Assembly: GCA_938044045.1 (NCBI GenBank)
Contig: CALIQN010000126.1
Coordinates: 1-17,903 of the forward strand
Direction of reading: 5' to 3'
Source of the DNA: an uncultured Peptococcaceae bacterium
GTDB lineage: Bacteria > Bacillota > Peptococcia > Peptococcales > Peptococcaceae
Length of the DNA stretch: 17,903 nt
Part shown: one piece after another, positions 6,946 to 14,083 of the stretch
Numbering within the stretch: position 1 is the stretch's first letter
Layout of the letters: each line of letters begins with the position of its first letter
Program-made: the position numbers and the translations under genes
Notes under the pieces: generated by a model
Database searches by the model: none
The model's input: only the letters and a program-made list of their open reading frames with translations
Told to the model about the DNA's origin: nothing

Positions 6946-8262
6946 ATGGGCTTGTTTGATGATGTGAAGTTCATTGAAGATGAAGTCATGAAATGTATGG
7001 CGTGTGGTAACTGCCAAGAAGTTTGTCCAATTTATTTTGAAACAAAAGAAGAAGGTAGTGTCGCAAGAGGTAAGATTAAGTTAGTTCAAGCACTTTTAAA
7101 CGGCTTAATTACAGGTGATGAAAAAGGTTTGAAACATCATTTGGAACATTGTCTGACTTGTCGTGCATGTAATGAAATCTGCCCATGTGGGGTAGAAATT
7201 GATAAAATTGTTTTAGCGGGTCGTGCAGCTGTTGTGAGACAGCAAGGGATGCACCCACTAAAAAAAGTTATCTTCAATGTTGTAGATCGTCCATTTTTAA
7301 TGGATACAGGAATGCAATTAGGTAGCACTTTCCAAGGTGTTGTTTTTAAGAAAGAAAAAGAAAGTGGCGGTTACACCCCACGTTTTCCGTTTGGTTTAGA
7401 TATGAAGCGTATCGTACCAGATTTAGCAGATAAGCCATTTAGAAAAACAGTTTCAGAGGTGAGTAAGCCTTTGGGTCCTGTGAAATATAAGGTCGCTTAT
7501 TTTACTGGCTGTTCAGCGAATTATATCTATGATAATATCTCTAAAGCTTTTATGAATATCATGGCACATAATAATGTGGAAGTCATTGTGCCTAAGGGAC
7601 AACATTGTTGTGGGACACCTATTTTGTCTCATGGCCATCAAGAAATGGCAAAGGCAATGGCAATTGATCATGTTAAACTTTTTGATAAGCTAGAGGTAGA
7701 TTATATCTTAACGGTTTGTGGCTCTTGTGCCCTATCTTTAAAGGAACACTATCTTGATTTATTAGAAGGTAGTAAATACTATGAAATGGCAAAGCGAGTT
7801 TCAAGTAAGGTACGTGATTGGAGCGATTTCTTAATGAATGTCGTTAAACCTGATCTTTCCTCACTTCATACCACACATGAAATTATGACCTATCATGATC
7901 CTTGCCACTTAAGAAGAGGTATTGGCGTCATAGAAGAACCTAGAAATATTCTCAAGAGCTTGCCAGATGTGGACTTTGTAGAAATGGCAAGACCTAATCG
8001 TTGCTGTGGTAGTGCAGGTTCTTTCAGTTTGACGCACTATGATTTGTCTATGGATATTCAAAATGAGAAGTTTGAAGATATCAAAAAAACTCAGGCGGAT
8101 ACCATTGTGACCGGTTGTGGTTCTTGTATGATGCAACTATCCGATGGACAAAAACGTTTTGGTGGACAAGCAAAAGTTAAGCATACTATTGAAGTGCTAA
8201 ACGAAGCTTACATTGAAGATGATAGACAAAAACGTGTTGAGAGACTAAAAGTAGAAAGATAA
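6946..8262 (+). CDS. glcF: Iron-sulfur subunit, GlcF type, two 4Fe-4S sites and two CCG domains
   Basis: This 438-aa protein passes electrons from the GlcD-type flavoprotein. Two ferredoxin-like sites are visible: C17, C20, C23 and C27 (CMACGNCQEVCP), and C69, C72, C75 and C79 (CLTCRACNEICP). Two cysteine-rich CCG domains follow, one with GQHCCGTPILSHG and CGSC, the other with YHDPCHLRRG, RCCGSAGSF and GCGSC. These domains occur in heterodisulfide reductase-like and GlcF/LutA-type proteins, where they bind an iron-sulfur cluster. The start lies 3 nt after the glcD stop, with AAGGGGGAG overlapping the glcD end, so translation is probably coupled. No transmembrane helix is evident, so the complex is likely soluble or peripheral. 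A long terminator follows at 8270. Confidence 0.94.
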   Translation: MGLFDDVKFIEDEVMKCMACGNCQEVCPIYFETKEEGSVARGKIKLVQALLNGLITGDEKGLKHHLEHCLTCRACNEICPCGVEIDKIVLAGRAAVVRQQGMHPLKKVIFNVVDRPFLMDTGMQLGSTFQGVVFKKEKESGGYTPRFPFGLDMKRIVPDLADKPFRKTVSEVSKPLGPVKYKVAYFTGCSANYIYDNISKAFMNIMAHNNVEVIVPKGQHCCGTPILSHGHQEMAKAMAIDHVKLFDKLEVDYILTVCGSCALSLKEHYLDLLEGSKYYEMAKRVSSKVRDWSDFLMNVVKPDLSSLHTTHEIMTYHDPCHLRRGIGVIEEPRNILKSLPDVDFVEMARPNRCCGSAGSFSLTHYDLSMDIQNEKFEDIKKTQADTIVTGCGSCMMQLSDGQKRFGGQAKVKHTIEVLNEAYIEDDRQKRVERLKVER

Positions 8263-8269
8263 TGAAAGT

Positions 8270-8314
8270 AAAAAGCCATTGTTTTCTTAAAAATCAAGAA
8301 AACAATGGCTTTTT
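8270..8314 (+). terminator. Long-stem terminator after glcF, symmetric enough to work both ways
   Basis: A perfect 15-bp stem (8274-8288 with 8296-8310), extendable by A/T pairs on the outside, closes a 7-nt loop. It has five A before it (8270-8274) and five T after it (8310-8314). It ends the rluB-glcD-glcF unit and could also stop any minus-strand transcript passing the tRNA terminator. From 8315 to 8394 nothing further can be supported. Confidence 0.92.
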
Positions 8315-8394
8315 CGTGCAGTCATTTTGATCATTATATAGCTATGATAAATAATAGCTTGTCGTTTTAAATTACCAGAAATAAAAAATAACAT

Positions 8395-8418
8395 AAAAAA
8401 AGAGCCTATATAAGGCTC
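8395..8418 (-). terminator. Terminator of the tRNA-Val gene
   Basis: Read on the minus strand, a 6-bp stem GAGCCT/AGGCTC (8402-8407 with 8413-8418) closes a 5-nt loop and is followed by seven T (complement of 8395-8401). It starts six bases past the tRNA discriminator base, so the precursor has a very short 3' trailer. Confidence 0.85.
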
Positions 8419-8424
8419 AAAAAA

Positions 8425-8498
8425 TGGGCGATATTGGACTCGAACCAACGACCCCCTGCATGTCAAGCAGATACTCTAACCAACTGAGCTAACCGCCC
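8425..8498 (-). tRNA. tRNA-Val, anticodon GAC
   Basis: The minus strand folds as a standard 74-nt tRNA. The acceptor stem pairs GGGCGGT with ATCGCCC (one G-U), the D arm contains AGCTCAGTTGGTTAGAGT, and the anticodon stem TCTGC/GCAGG frames the loop TTGACAT with anticodon GAC. The T arm contains GGTTCGAGTCC. Discriminator is A (position 8425). The CCA end is not encoded, so it must be added after transcription. The gene lies alone, opposite in direction to all neighbouring protein genes, with its own promoter and terminator. Confidence 0.97.
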
Positions 8499-8509
8499 TT
8501 ACAAGAAAC

Positions 8510-8538
8510 ATTGTACCTCATTTAAAGTAAAAAATCAA
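8510..8538 (-). promoter_or_regulatory. Promoter of the tRNA-Val gene
   Basis: On the minus strand, TTGATT (8533-8538) and TACAAT (8510-8515) are separated by exactly 17 nt. The tRNA 5' end lies 11 nt beyond the -10 box, so the 5' leader is only a few bases long. Confidence 0.8.
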
Positions 8539-8547
8539 CTAGAAAGC

Positions 8548-8576
8548 TTTTCATTTTTTGCTAAAAATGATATAAT
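8548..8576 (+). promoter_or_regulatory. Promoter of the DUF1846-to-fakB transcription unit
   Basis: A perfect -10 TATAAT (8571-8576) lies 17 nt downstream of TTTTCA (8548-8553, 4 of 6 to consensus). It points away from the tRNA promoter, about 10 bp apart, so the two form a compact divergent pair. Transcription would start near 8583 and leave a leader of about 140 nt. Confidence 0.65.
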
Positions 8577-8591
8577 AATGCATTGTGTTTT

Positions 8592-8658
8592 CAAGATTAA
8601 TAAGGTTAATCAAAAATAAATCACTTAAAGATTTATTTTTGCATTTTAACTAATCTTG
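8592..8658 (+). repeat. Large imperfect hairpin in the leader of the DUF1846 gene
   Basis: Three nested helices stack into one long hairpin. The outer helix pairs CAAGATTA (8592-8599) with TAATCTTG (8651-8658). The middle helix pairs GTTAA (8605-8609) with TTAAC (8646-8650). The inner helix is a perfect 12-bp match (8611-8622 with 8630-8641) with a 7-nt loop. That is 25 base pairs in 67 nt. No T-run follows, so it is not a normal terminator. It lies wholly within the predicted untranslated leader. It could be an RNA control element, a stability element, or a small mobile-repeat remnant. Confidence 0.6.
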
Positions 8659-8694
8659 GAAGGTTATTATAGTAGATATGGCTAAATAATGCAA

Positions 8695-8714
8695 GAAAAA
8701 ATTTGAAAAAATTT
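8695..8714 (+). repeat. Tandem 10-bp direct repeat just before the ribosome binding site
   Basis: GAAAAAATTT occurs twice in a row (8695-8704 and 8705-8714), ending one base before GGAGG at 8715. It lengthens an unstructured A/T stretch upstream of the ribosome binding site and may be a slippage duplication. It may raise ribosome loading by keeping the site open. Confidence 0.6.
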
Positions 8715-8725
8715 GGAGGTTTGTT

Positions 8726-10243
8726 GTGAAGATCGGTTTTGATTCAGAAAAGTATCTAAAAGAACAGTCTGAATTTATTTTAGAGAGAGTTCATCATTAC
8801 GATAAACTCTATTTAGAATTTGGTGGAAAACTTATGGGTGACTTACACGCCGCAAGAGTTCTTCCAGGTTATGATAAAGATGCGAAAATTAAATTATTAG
8901 AACGTTTAAAATCACAATTGGAAATTGTCATTTGTATTTATGCAGAGGACATTGAAAAAAATAAGGTGAGAGGCGATTATGGGATTACCTATGATATGGA
9001 TGTCTTGCGTTTGATTGATGATTTGAGGGAGAGAGGCTTGAGTGTCAATAGCGTTGTTTTGACACGATACCATTCACAACCAGCAGCTTCAATTTTTTGT
9101 GAAAAGTTAAAACGCAGAGGGATTAGGGTATATGAACATCAGGCTACAAAGGGGTATCCTTTGGATGTTAATGTCATCGTTAGTGAAGAAGGCTATGGTC
9201 AAAATAGCTATATCGAAACAACAAAGCCGATTGTTGTTGTCACTGGACCTGGACCTGGCAGTGGAAAATTAGCGACTTGTCTTAGTCAACTTTACCATGA
9301 AGCCAAAAGAGGAAATATAGCAGGATATTCAAAGTTTGAGACCTTTCCAGTATGGAATGTGCCGCTAAAACATCCTCTCAATGTGGCCTATGAGTCAGCA
9401 ACGGTAGATTTAAAAGATGTTAATATGATCGATAGTTTTCATATGGAAGCTTATAATGAAGTGACCGTGAATTATAATCGTGACATTGAAGCTTTTCCCT
9501 TATTAAAAAGAATCATTGAAAAAATTACCAATCAACCCTCTATTTATAAATCCCCAACTGATATGGGTGTGAATCGTGTTGGCTTTGGTATTATTGATGA
9601 TGAAGTGGTTCGTGAGGCGTCTTTACAAGAAATTATCAGACGCTATTTTAAAACAGCTTGTGATTATAAAAAAGGTCAAGTTGATTATGAAACCTTTGAA
9701 CGAGCACGTTTATTGATGGAAGAGATGAATCTTAAACCAGAAGATAGAAAAGTCACCATTTATGCACATAAGGCAGCAGAGGAACTACGTAAAAGACATC
9801 AAGAAGTGACTGAAGACGTCAACTATCGTGCTATGGCTTTGGAACTAGATGATGGTCAAATGATAACAGGTAAACAATCTAAATTTATGAGTGCAGGAGC
9901 AGCACTTTTAATGAATGCTTTGAAAACTTTAGCAGGGGTACCAGATGAGATGCACTTGATTTCACCAGTGATTTTGGAACCTATTTTAAAACTCAAAAGA
10001 GAGCACTTATCTTGTAAAAAACCAAATTTAAATTGTGAAGAGTTGATGACGACCTTATCTATTTGTGCAGTGACCAATCCTATGGCAATGGCTTGTTTAA
10101 ATGAACTGGATAAACTTCGAAATTTACGTGCGCATTCGACAACAATTCTTCCACATACAGAAGAGATATTTTTTGGTAAGTTGGGTATTGATACGACAAG
10201 CGAACCGGTTTATTCAACAAATAATTTATACTATAATCTTTAA
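8726..10243 (+). CDS. DUF1846 (UPF0371) family protein
   Basis: The 505-aa protein has the usual length and features of the DUF1846 family, whose members have been crystallised but have no settled function. A P-loop-like glycine segment, GPGPGSGKLAT, sits at residues 174-184, followed by CLSQLYHEAKRG, FETFPVWN and LKHPLNVAYESAT, which I recognise as the conserved core. The loop has Leu where a classical Walker A motif has Ser or Thr after Lys, so nucleotide binding is a possibility, not a fact. The early segment LEFGGKLMGDLHAARVLPGY is also typical. The start is a GTG with GGAGG six bases upstream; no ATG competes near it. It is first in a probable unit with the DUF2156 and Eis-like genes. 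It is most likely a cytoplasmic protein. Confidence 0.9.
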   Translation: MKIGFDSEKYLKEQSEFILERVHHYDKLYLEFGGKLMGDLHAARVLPGYDKDAKIKLLERLKSQLEIVICIYAEDIEKNKVRGDYGITYDMDVLRLIDDLRERGLSVNSVVLTRYHSQPAASIFCEKLKRRGIRVYEHQATKGYPLDVNVIVSEEGYGQNSYIETTKPIVVVTGPGPGSGKLATCLSQLYHEAKRGNIAGYSKFETFPVWNVPLKHPLNVAYESATVDLKDVNMIDSFHMEAYNEVTVNYNRDIEAFPLLKRIIEKITNQPSIYKSPTDMGVNRVGFGIIDDEVVREASLQEIIRRYFKTACDYKKGQVDYETFERARLLMEEMNLKPEDRKVTIYAHKAAEELRKRHQEVTEDVNYRAMALELDDGQMITGKQSKFMSAGAALLMNALKTLAGVPDEMHLISPVILEPILKLKREHLSCKKPNLNCEELMTTLSICAVTNPMAMACLNELDKLRNLRAHSTTILPHTEEIFFGKLGIDTTSEPVYSTNNLYYNL

Positions 10244-10264
10244 TATTTTGAGGTGATGGCTTGG

Positions 10265-11179
10265 ATGCTAGGTTATAAGCAAATTCAATTGACTGATAAG
10301 CCAATTTTGGATCATTTTTTAAATAATATTACAAATCAAAATTCTGAAACAACTTTTACAAATCTTTATATGTGGCGCAAAAGCTATGCTGTACGTTGGG
10401 CAGTGGTTAACAATCATTTAGTGATTGAACCAAATGCTTTTGAGGCAAGTTGGATTTTACCACCTTATGGTTTAGAACAGGATAGTCATCTTTTTAAGCA
10501 TGCTGTTGAAGATGTGATTAATGATTATCGCTCAAGACAGAAAACTTTAGTTGTACGTGCAATTACTGAGTCAGAAAAAAAGAAATTTGATATTAGCTTC
10601 CCAAATATGTTTGACTATACCTTAGAACCAGATATTGCAGACTATATTTATTTGGGTGAAAATTTACGTACTTTAGCAGGCCGTAAGTATTCTAAAAAGC
10701 GTAATCATATCAATGCTTTTAAAAGTGATCATCCTGATTACAAATTTGAAGAAATGACTGAAGCAACCGCTTATGAAGCGTTAGACTTTTTAGAACGATG
10801 GTATGGTAAGCGTTACTTAGAAGATAGCTTGGATGATGGGCTTTTGGCTGAGCGTGAGGCGGTATACAATGCGCTCACCAATAGTAAAGATCTTGACTTT
10901 AAGGGTGGTTTTATTCGTGTTGGTGGTAAGATAGTGGCTTTTACTATGGGTGAAAAGGTAAATGAGGATACCGTAGTCATTCATATAGAAAAGGCTTTTC
11001 CAGAATATAGGGGTCTTTATCCTGTTATCAATCAAGACTATCTTAATTATTTTTGGCAGGATATTACTTATGTTAATCGTGAGGAAGATATGGGCTTACC
11101 AGGCTTAAAAAAAGCGAAAGAAAGTTACTATCCAGATTATTTATTGCGAAAATATAGAGGGGTCTATATTAATGGCTAA
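10265..11179 (+). CDS. DUF2156 protein (phosphatidylglycerol lysyltransferase C-terminal-like, GNAT fold)
   Basis: The protein resembles the soluble acyltransferase part of MprF-type lysyl-phosphatidylglycerol synthases, without their membrane helices. The segment DYIYLGENLRTLAGRKYSKK is the family signature, and RVGGKIVAFTMGEKV plus the later EYRGLYPVINQDYL resemble the second GNAT-like half. The substrate is unknown; transfer of an aminoacyl group from aminoacyl-tRNA is the family precedent. I prefer the ATG at 10265 (MLGYKQIQLTDKP, 304 aa), nine bases after GAGGTG. The in-frame GTG at 10253 and ATG at 10256 overlap that site and so are too close to it. It starts 21 nt after the DUF1846 stop and overlaps the next gene by 8 nt, so the three are probably co-expressed. 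Confidence 0.87.
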   Translation: MLGYKQIQLTDKPILDHFLNNITNQNSETTFTNLYMWRKSYAVRWAVVNNHLVIEPNAFEASWILPPYGLEQDSHLFKHAVEDVINDYRSRQKTLVVRAITESEKKKFDISFPNMFDYTLEPDIADYIYLGENLRTLAGRKYSKKRNHINAFKSDHPDYKFEEMTEATAYEALDFLERWYGKRYLEDSLDDGLLAEREAVYNALTNSKDLDFKGGFIRVGGKIVAFTMGEKVNEDTVVIHIEKAFPEYRGLYPVINQDYLNYFWQDITYVNREEDMGLPGLKKAKESYYPDYLLRKYRGVYING

Positions 11180-12335
11180 GAACTATCAAGTGCGCTTTGC
11201 TAAGCTATCTGAAACTGATCAAGTGAAACATTTATGGCAATATGCTTTTCATCGAGATAGTGAATGTTTCAGAGATTGGTATTTTTCCAATTATTATCGC
11301 CACAAGGAATGCCTTGTGGCGATAGGTTTAGATGGAAAAATTTATGCAAGTTTACAGTTAATTCATCAAACCTTAGAAAAAAATGGTGAGTTTTATCAAG
11401 GTGCTTATATCGTAGGCGTAGATGTCTTGCCTGAGGCAAGAGATGAGAAGCTAGCCAAGCTTTTGATGTTAGAAGCAGAACATTTTGCAAAAAAAGCGGG
11501 GTATGATTTTCTCCTACTTATGCCTTTTGAGGCAGGTTTTTATTATCACTTTGGCTATACTTTTATTGATTTTCACTATCAGATGAATCTGCCTATGAAT
11601 GAATTGGAAAAAGTTGAAAAGCAAGGTGAATTTAAACCAATTAATCTCAAAGAAAAACTACCATTATCAATTAGAATGGTTTATCAAAAGAGTCAAGAGA
11701 ATAATACGTTAGCATTATGTCGAACAGACAGACATTTTGATGCTCTTTGCCAAGATGTGCTTTTAGAAGGTGGATGGGCTTATGCTTATTGGCGAGATGG
11801 CCTTTGTGCAGGCTATATTTTTTATACGATAGCAGAAAATTTTATGATTAGAGAATGTCAGTATCTAGATGAAGAGGCGAGGCGAGCGCTCTTGCATTTT
11901 GTTCGTTCTCATGCCTCTCAAGTTTCTCATTTCCAATGGTCAGCACCACAAAATGAGCCATTAGCATTTCATCGAAATGTAGATAAGACTCATGTGAGTC
12001 TCGAACCATTTATGATGGCAAAGCTGATTGCTTTAGATAAATGGCTAATACCACTATGCCAAGCTGAAAAAGCCTTTATTTTTGGATTAAGTAATAAGAA
12101 AGAGACAACCTACATTTATCTAGCAGAGGAAGTTTCAGAGGTTAGTGTGATAAATGAAGATGAAGTGAGCTTTGTAATTGAGCAAGAAGTATTGACTAAA
12201 ATGGTTTTTGGGCGCCTACCTTATGAAAAAATTTCGCCAAAATGGGTAAAACAAGAGGAAAATTGGCAATTTTTTAGAAATTATTTCACTGGGCTTCATC
12301 AAGATATGGGTGTGTATTTCAACGAATATTATTAA
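11172..12335 (+). CDS. Eis-like GNAT family N-acetyltransferase
   Basis: The 387-aa length and layout match the Eis/COG4552 group: an N-terminal GNAT domain (about 1-150), a second degenerate GNAT-like part (about 160-280) and a C-terminal SCP2-like domain (about 285-387). The acetyl-CoA site region reads VGVDVLPEARDEKLAKLLM, where most members have an R/Q-x-x-G-x-G/A loop. Here the loop is RDEKLA, lacking the glycines, so acetyl-CoA binding may be unusual. Downstream FYYHFGYTF is the typical end of the first domain. Eis proteins acetylate amines, including lysines and aminoglycosides; the natural substrate here is unknown. The ATG lies within the end of the DUF2156 gene (8-nt overlap), indicating coupled translation. 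A perfect 13-bp inverted repeat lies inside the gene at 11295-11324. Confidence 0.85.
   Translation: MAKNYQVRFAKLSETDQVKHLWQYAFHRDSECFRDWYFSNYYRHKECLVAIGLDGKIYASLQLIHQTLEKNGEFYQGAYIVGVDVLPEARDEKLAKLLMLEAEHFAKKAGYDFLLLMPFEAGFYYHFGYTFIDFHYQMNLPMNELEKVEKQGEFKPINLKEKLPLSIRMVYQKSQENNTLALCRTDRHFDALCQDVLLEGGWAYAYWRDGLCAGYIFYTIAENFMIRECQYLDEEARRALLHFVRSHASQVSHFQWSAPQNEPLAFHRNVDKTHVSLEPFMMAKLIALDKWLIPLCQAEKAFIFGLSNKKETTYIYLAEEVSEVSVINEDEVSFVIEQEVLTKMVFGRLPYEKISPKWVKQEENWQFFRNYFTGLHQDMGVYFNEYY
11295..11324. repeat. Perfect 13-bp inverted repeat inside the Eis-like gene
   Basis: TATCGCCACAAGG (11295-11307) and its exact reverse complement (11312-11324) are separated by four bases. It is GC-richer than the surrounding DNA and encodes YYRHKECLVAI near residue 42. 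No T-run follows on either strand, so it is not a terminator. A 13-bp perfect stem is long for chance inside a coding frame. Confidence 0.85.
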
Positions 12336-12360
12336 AACCATTTGCACCAACCCATAAAAT

Positions 12361-12413
12361 AGGTTATCTTATTCTATAAGAGGGTTTACCTCATTTTTAG
12401 ATGATAGCATCTA
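12361..12413 (+). promoter_or_regulatory. Leader of fakA with two weak stem-loops, possible attenuator
   Basis: In the 92-nt gap before fakA, TCTTAT/ATAAGA (12367-12372 with 12376-12381) and AGGT/ACCT (12361-12364 with 12388-12391) can form one interrupted hairpin followed by five T (12394-12398). A second small hairpin, TAGATG/CATCTA (12398-12403 with 12408-12413), sits just before the AGGAGG site. The first could be a weak terminator or attenuator between the Eis-like gene and fakA. I see no convincing promoter here. Confidence 0.3.
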
Positions 12414-12427
12414 TTTAGGAGGCAATT

Positions 12428-14065
12428 ATGCTAAAGGAACAATGTATTACAGGAGAATTATTGGCGAGAATGATTTTTTCAGGTGCCAATCATCTTAGTA
12501 ATAAAAAAACAATAGTAGATAATTTAAATGTTTTTCCTGTGCCTGATGGCGATACAGGAACGAATATGTCAATGACAATTCATTCAGCAGCACGATTTAT
12601 TCATCAAATTGAGGAACAAAAAACCTTAAAAAATGTGAGTGAAAAAGTTTCTTATGGTGCTTTAATGGGCGCAAGAGGAAACTCAGGGGTTATTTTATCT
12701 CAGGTTTTAGCAGGTTTTGTTGAAGCATTAAAAGATGAAGATTGTGCTGGTGTTAAAGCAGTAAAAAAAGGTTTTTTTGGAGGGTCTCAAAAAGCTTATC
12801 AAGCAGTGACTAACCCTATGGAGGGGACCATTCTGACTGTTGTCCGTGAAGCCTATGAGGCTGTTGAAGACTTTGATGAAGAAAATGGTACTTTGCTTGA
12901 TCTTTTTGATCTCTATCTAAAAGCAGGCTATAAAAGCTTAGAAAACACACCGGAGTTATTACCTGTCTTAAAACAGGCTGGTGTTGTTGATGCAGGAGGG
13001 CAAGGCTTTTTATTTTTTGTAGAAGGGATGAAGCTAGCTTATCTAGGAGAAGATGTCAGTGAAGAAAAAGAAGTCAGTCTAGATGTGGATTTAGATGAGT
13101 CTTTTAATCACTTTTTTGTCAATCCAGATGATATTGTTTTTCAGTATTGCACTGAGTTTTTAATTCAGGGCGTTTCAGAAGATCCTACTGAAAAAATAAA
13201 AAATTATCTTCTTGATAAGGGTGATTGCACCCTAGTGATTTATGTTCATCCTACGGTGAAAATCCATGTCCATACCAACAATCCTGGTGGTGCGATGGAA
13301 TTTTGTAGTCAGTTTGGTGAACTTGATGATATTAAAATCAATAACATGAAGACACAAAACAGACTCTTGCAAGAAAAAGCTCAGCTTGAAGAGACGAAAG
13401 CGGCGCATAAGGCTTACTCCGTTATCGCTGTATGTAGTGGCGAGGGCTTAGCAGAAATTTTTAAGAGTATGGGTGTTGACCATATTATTGCTGGGGGACA
13501 AACCATGAATCCTAGCACAGAAGATTTCTTAAAAGCGATTGATGAGGTTGATGCAGATAATATTGTTATTCTGCCAAATAATAAAAATGTCATTTTGAGT
13601 GCTGAACAAGCAAAAAATATTCGTCAAGATTTATCAATTGCCGTTTTACCAACAAAATATCTTCCTCAAGGTATCTGCGCTATGATGAATTTTAAAGAGA
13701 CAGTTACACTTGAAGAAAATGTCGAGATGATGAATGAAATGCTTGATTTGGTTTCTACTGGTGAAGTAACCAAGGCAATTAGAGATACTAAGATTGGCGA
13801 AGTGGAAATTACTACAGGAGACTTTTTGGCAATTTATAATGGAAAAATTGTAGCTTCTGTGTCAACATTAATGGAAAGTTTGGATAAAATGATGAGCCTA
13901 GTAGAAGAGGAAGGCAAAGAATTTGTCACTGTTTATACAGGTGTAGAAACTAAAGATGAAGGTCAAACTATTTTAGAAAAGTTAGAGGAAAGTTATCCTG
14001 ATTTAGAGTTTGAGCTTCATTATGGTGGACAGGAAGTCTATCATGTTATGCTCTCAGCAGAATAA
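12428..14065 (+). CDS. fakA: Fatty acid kinase subunit FakA (DhaL/DAK2 domain protein)
   Basis: FakA is the ATP-binding kinase subunit that phosphorylates fatty acids held by FakB, giving acyl-phosphate for phospholipid synthesis. The N-terminal DhaL domain (about 1-205) carries NVFPVPDGDTGTNMSMT, with D40, D42, T43 and N46 at the metal/ATP site, and GARGNSGVILSQ. The middle domain has C241, H280 and H282 (KIHVHTNNPGG), matching the zinc site reported for FakA. The C-terminal part (about 330-545) is the DegV-like domain, with GQTMNPSTEDFL and LPNNKNV. At 545 aa the protein is full length. It starts with an ATG after AGGAGG and is followed by fakB 18 nt downstream, the natural partner. Some databases would list it under the older name YloV or DAK2-domain protein. 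Confidence 0.95.
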   Translation: MLKEQCITGELLARMIFSGANHLSNKKTIVDNLNVFPVPDGDTGTNMSMTIHSAARFIHQIEEQKTLKNVSEKVSYGALMGARGNSGVILSQVLAGFVEALKDEDCAGVKAVKKGFFGGSQKAYQAVTNPMEGTILTVVREAYEAVEDFDEENGTLLDLFDLYLKAGYKSLENTPELLPVLKQAGVVDAGGQGFLFFVEGMKLAYLGEDVSEEKEVSLDVDLDESFNHFFVNPDDIVFQYCTEFLIQGVSEDPTEKIKNYLLDKGDCTLVIYVHPTVKIHVHTNNPGGAMEFCSQFGELDDIKINNMKTQNRLLQEKAQLEETKAAHKAYSVIAVCSGEGLAEIFKSMGVDHIIAGGQTMNPSTEDFLKAIDEVDADNIVILPNNKNVILSAEQAKNIRQDLSIAVLPTKYLPQGICAMMNFKETVTLEENVEMMNEMLDLVSTGEVTKAIRDTKIGEVEITTGDFLAIYNGKIVASVSTLMESLDKMMSLVEEEGKEFVTVYTGVETKDEGQTILEKLEESYPDLEFELHYGGQEVYHVMLSAE

Positions 14066-14083
14066 AAGGAAAGTAGGGAGATT

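Noticed and set aside
12341..12369. Possible promoter TTGCAC, 17 nt, TATCTT before fakA
   Set aside because: Only about half the bases match consensus, and similar matches are frequent in DNA this A/T-rich.
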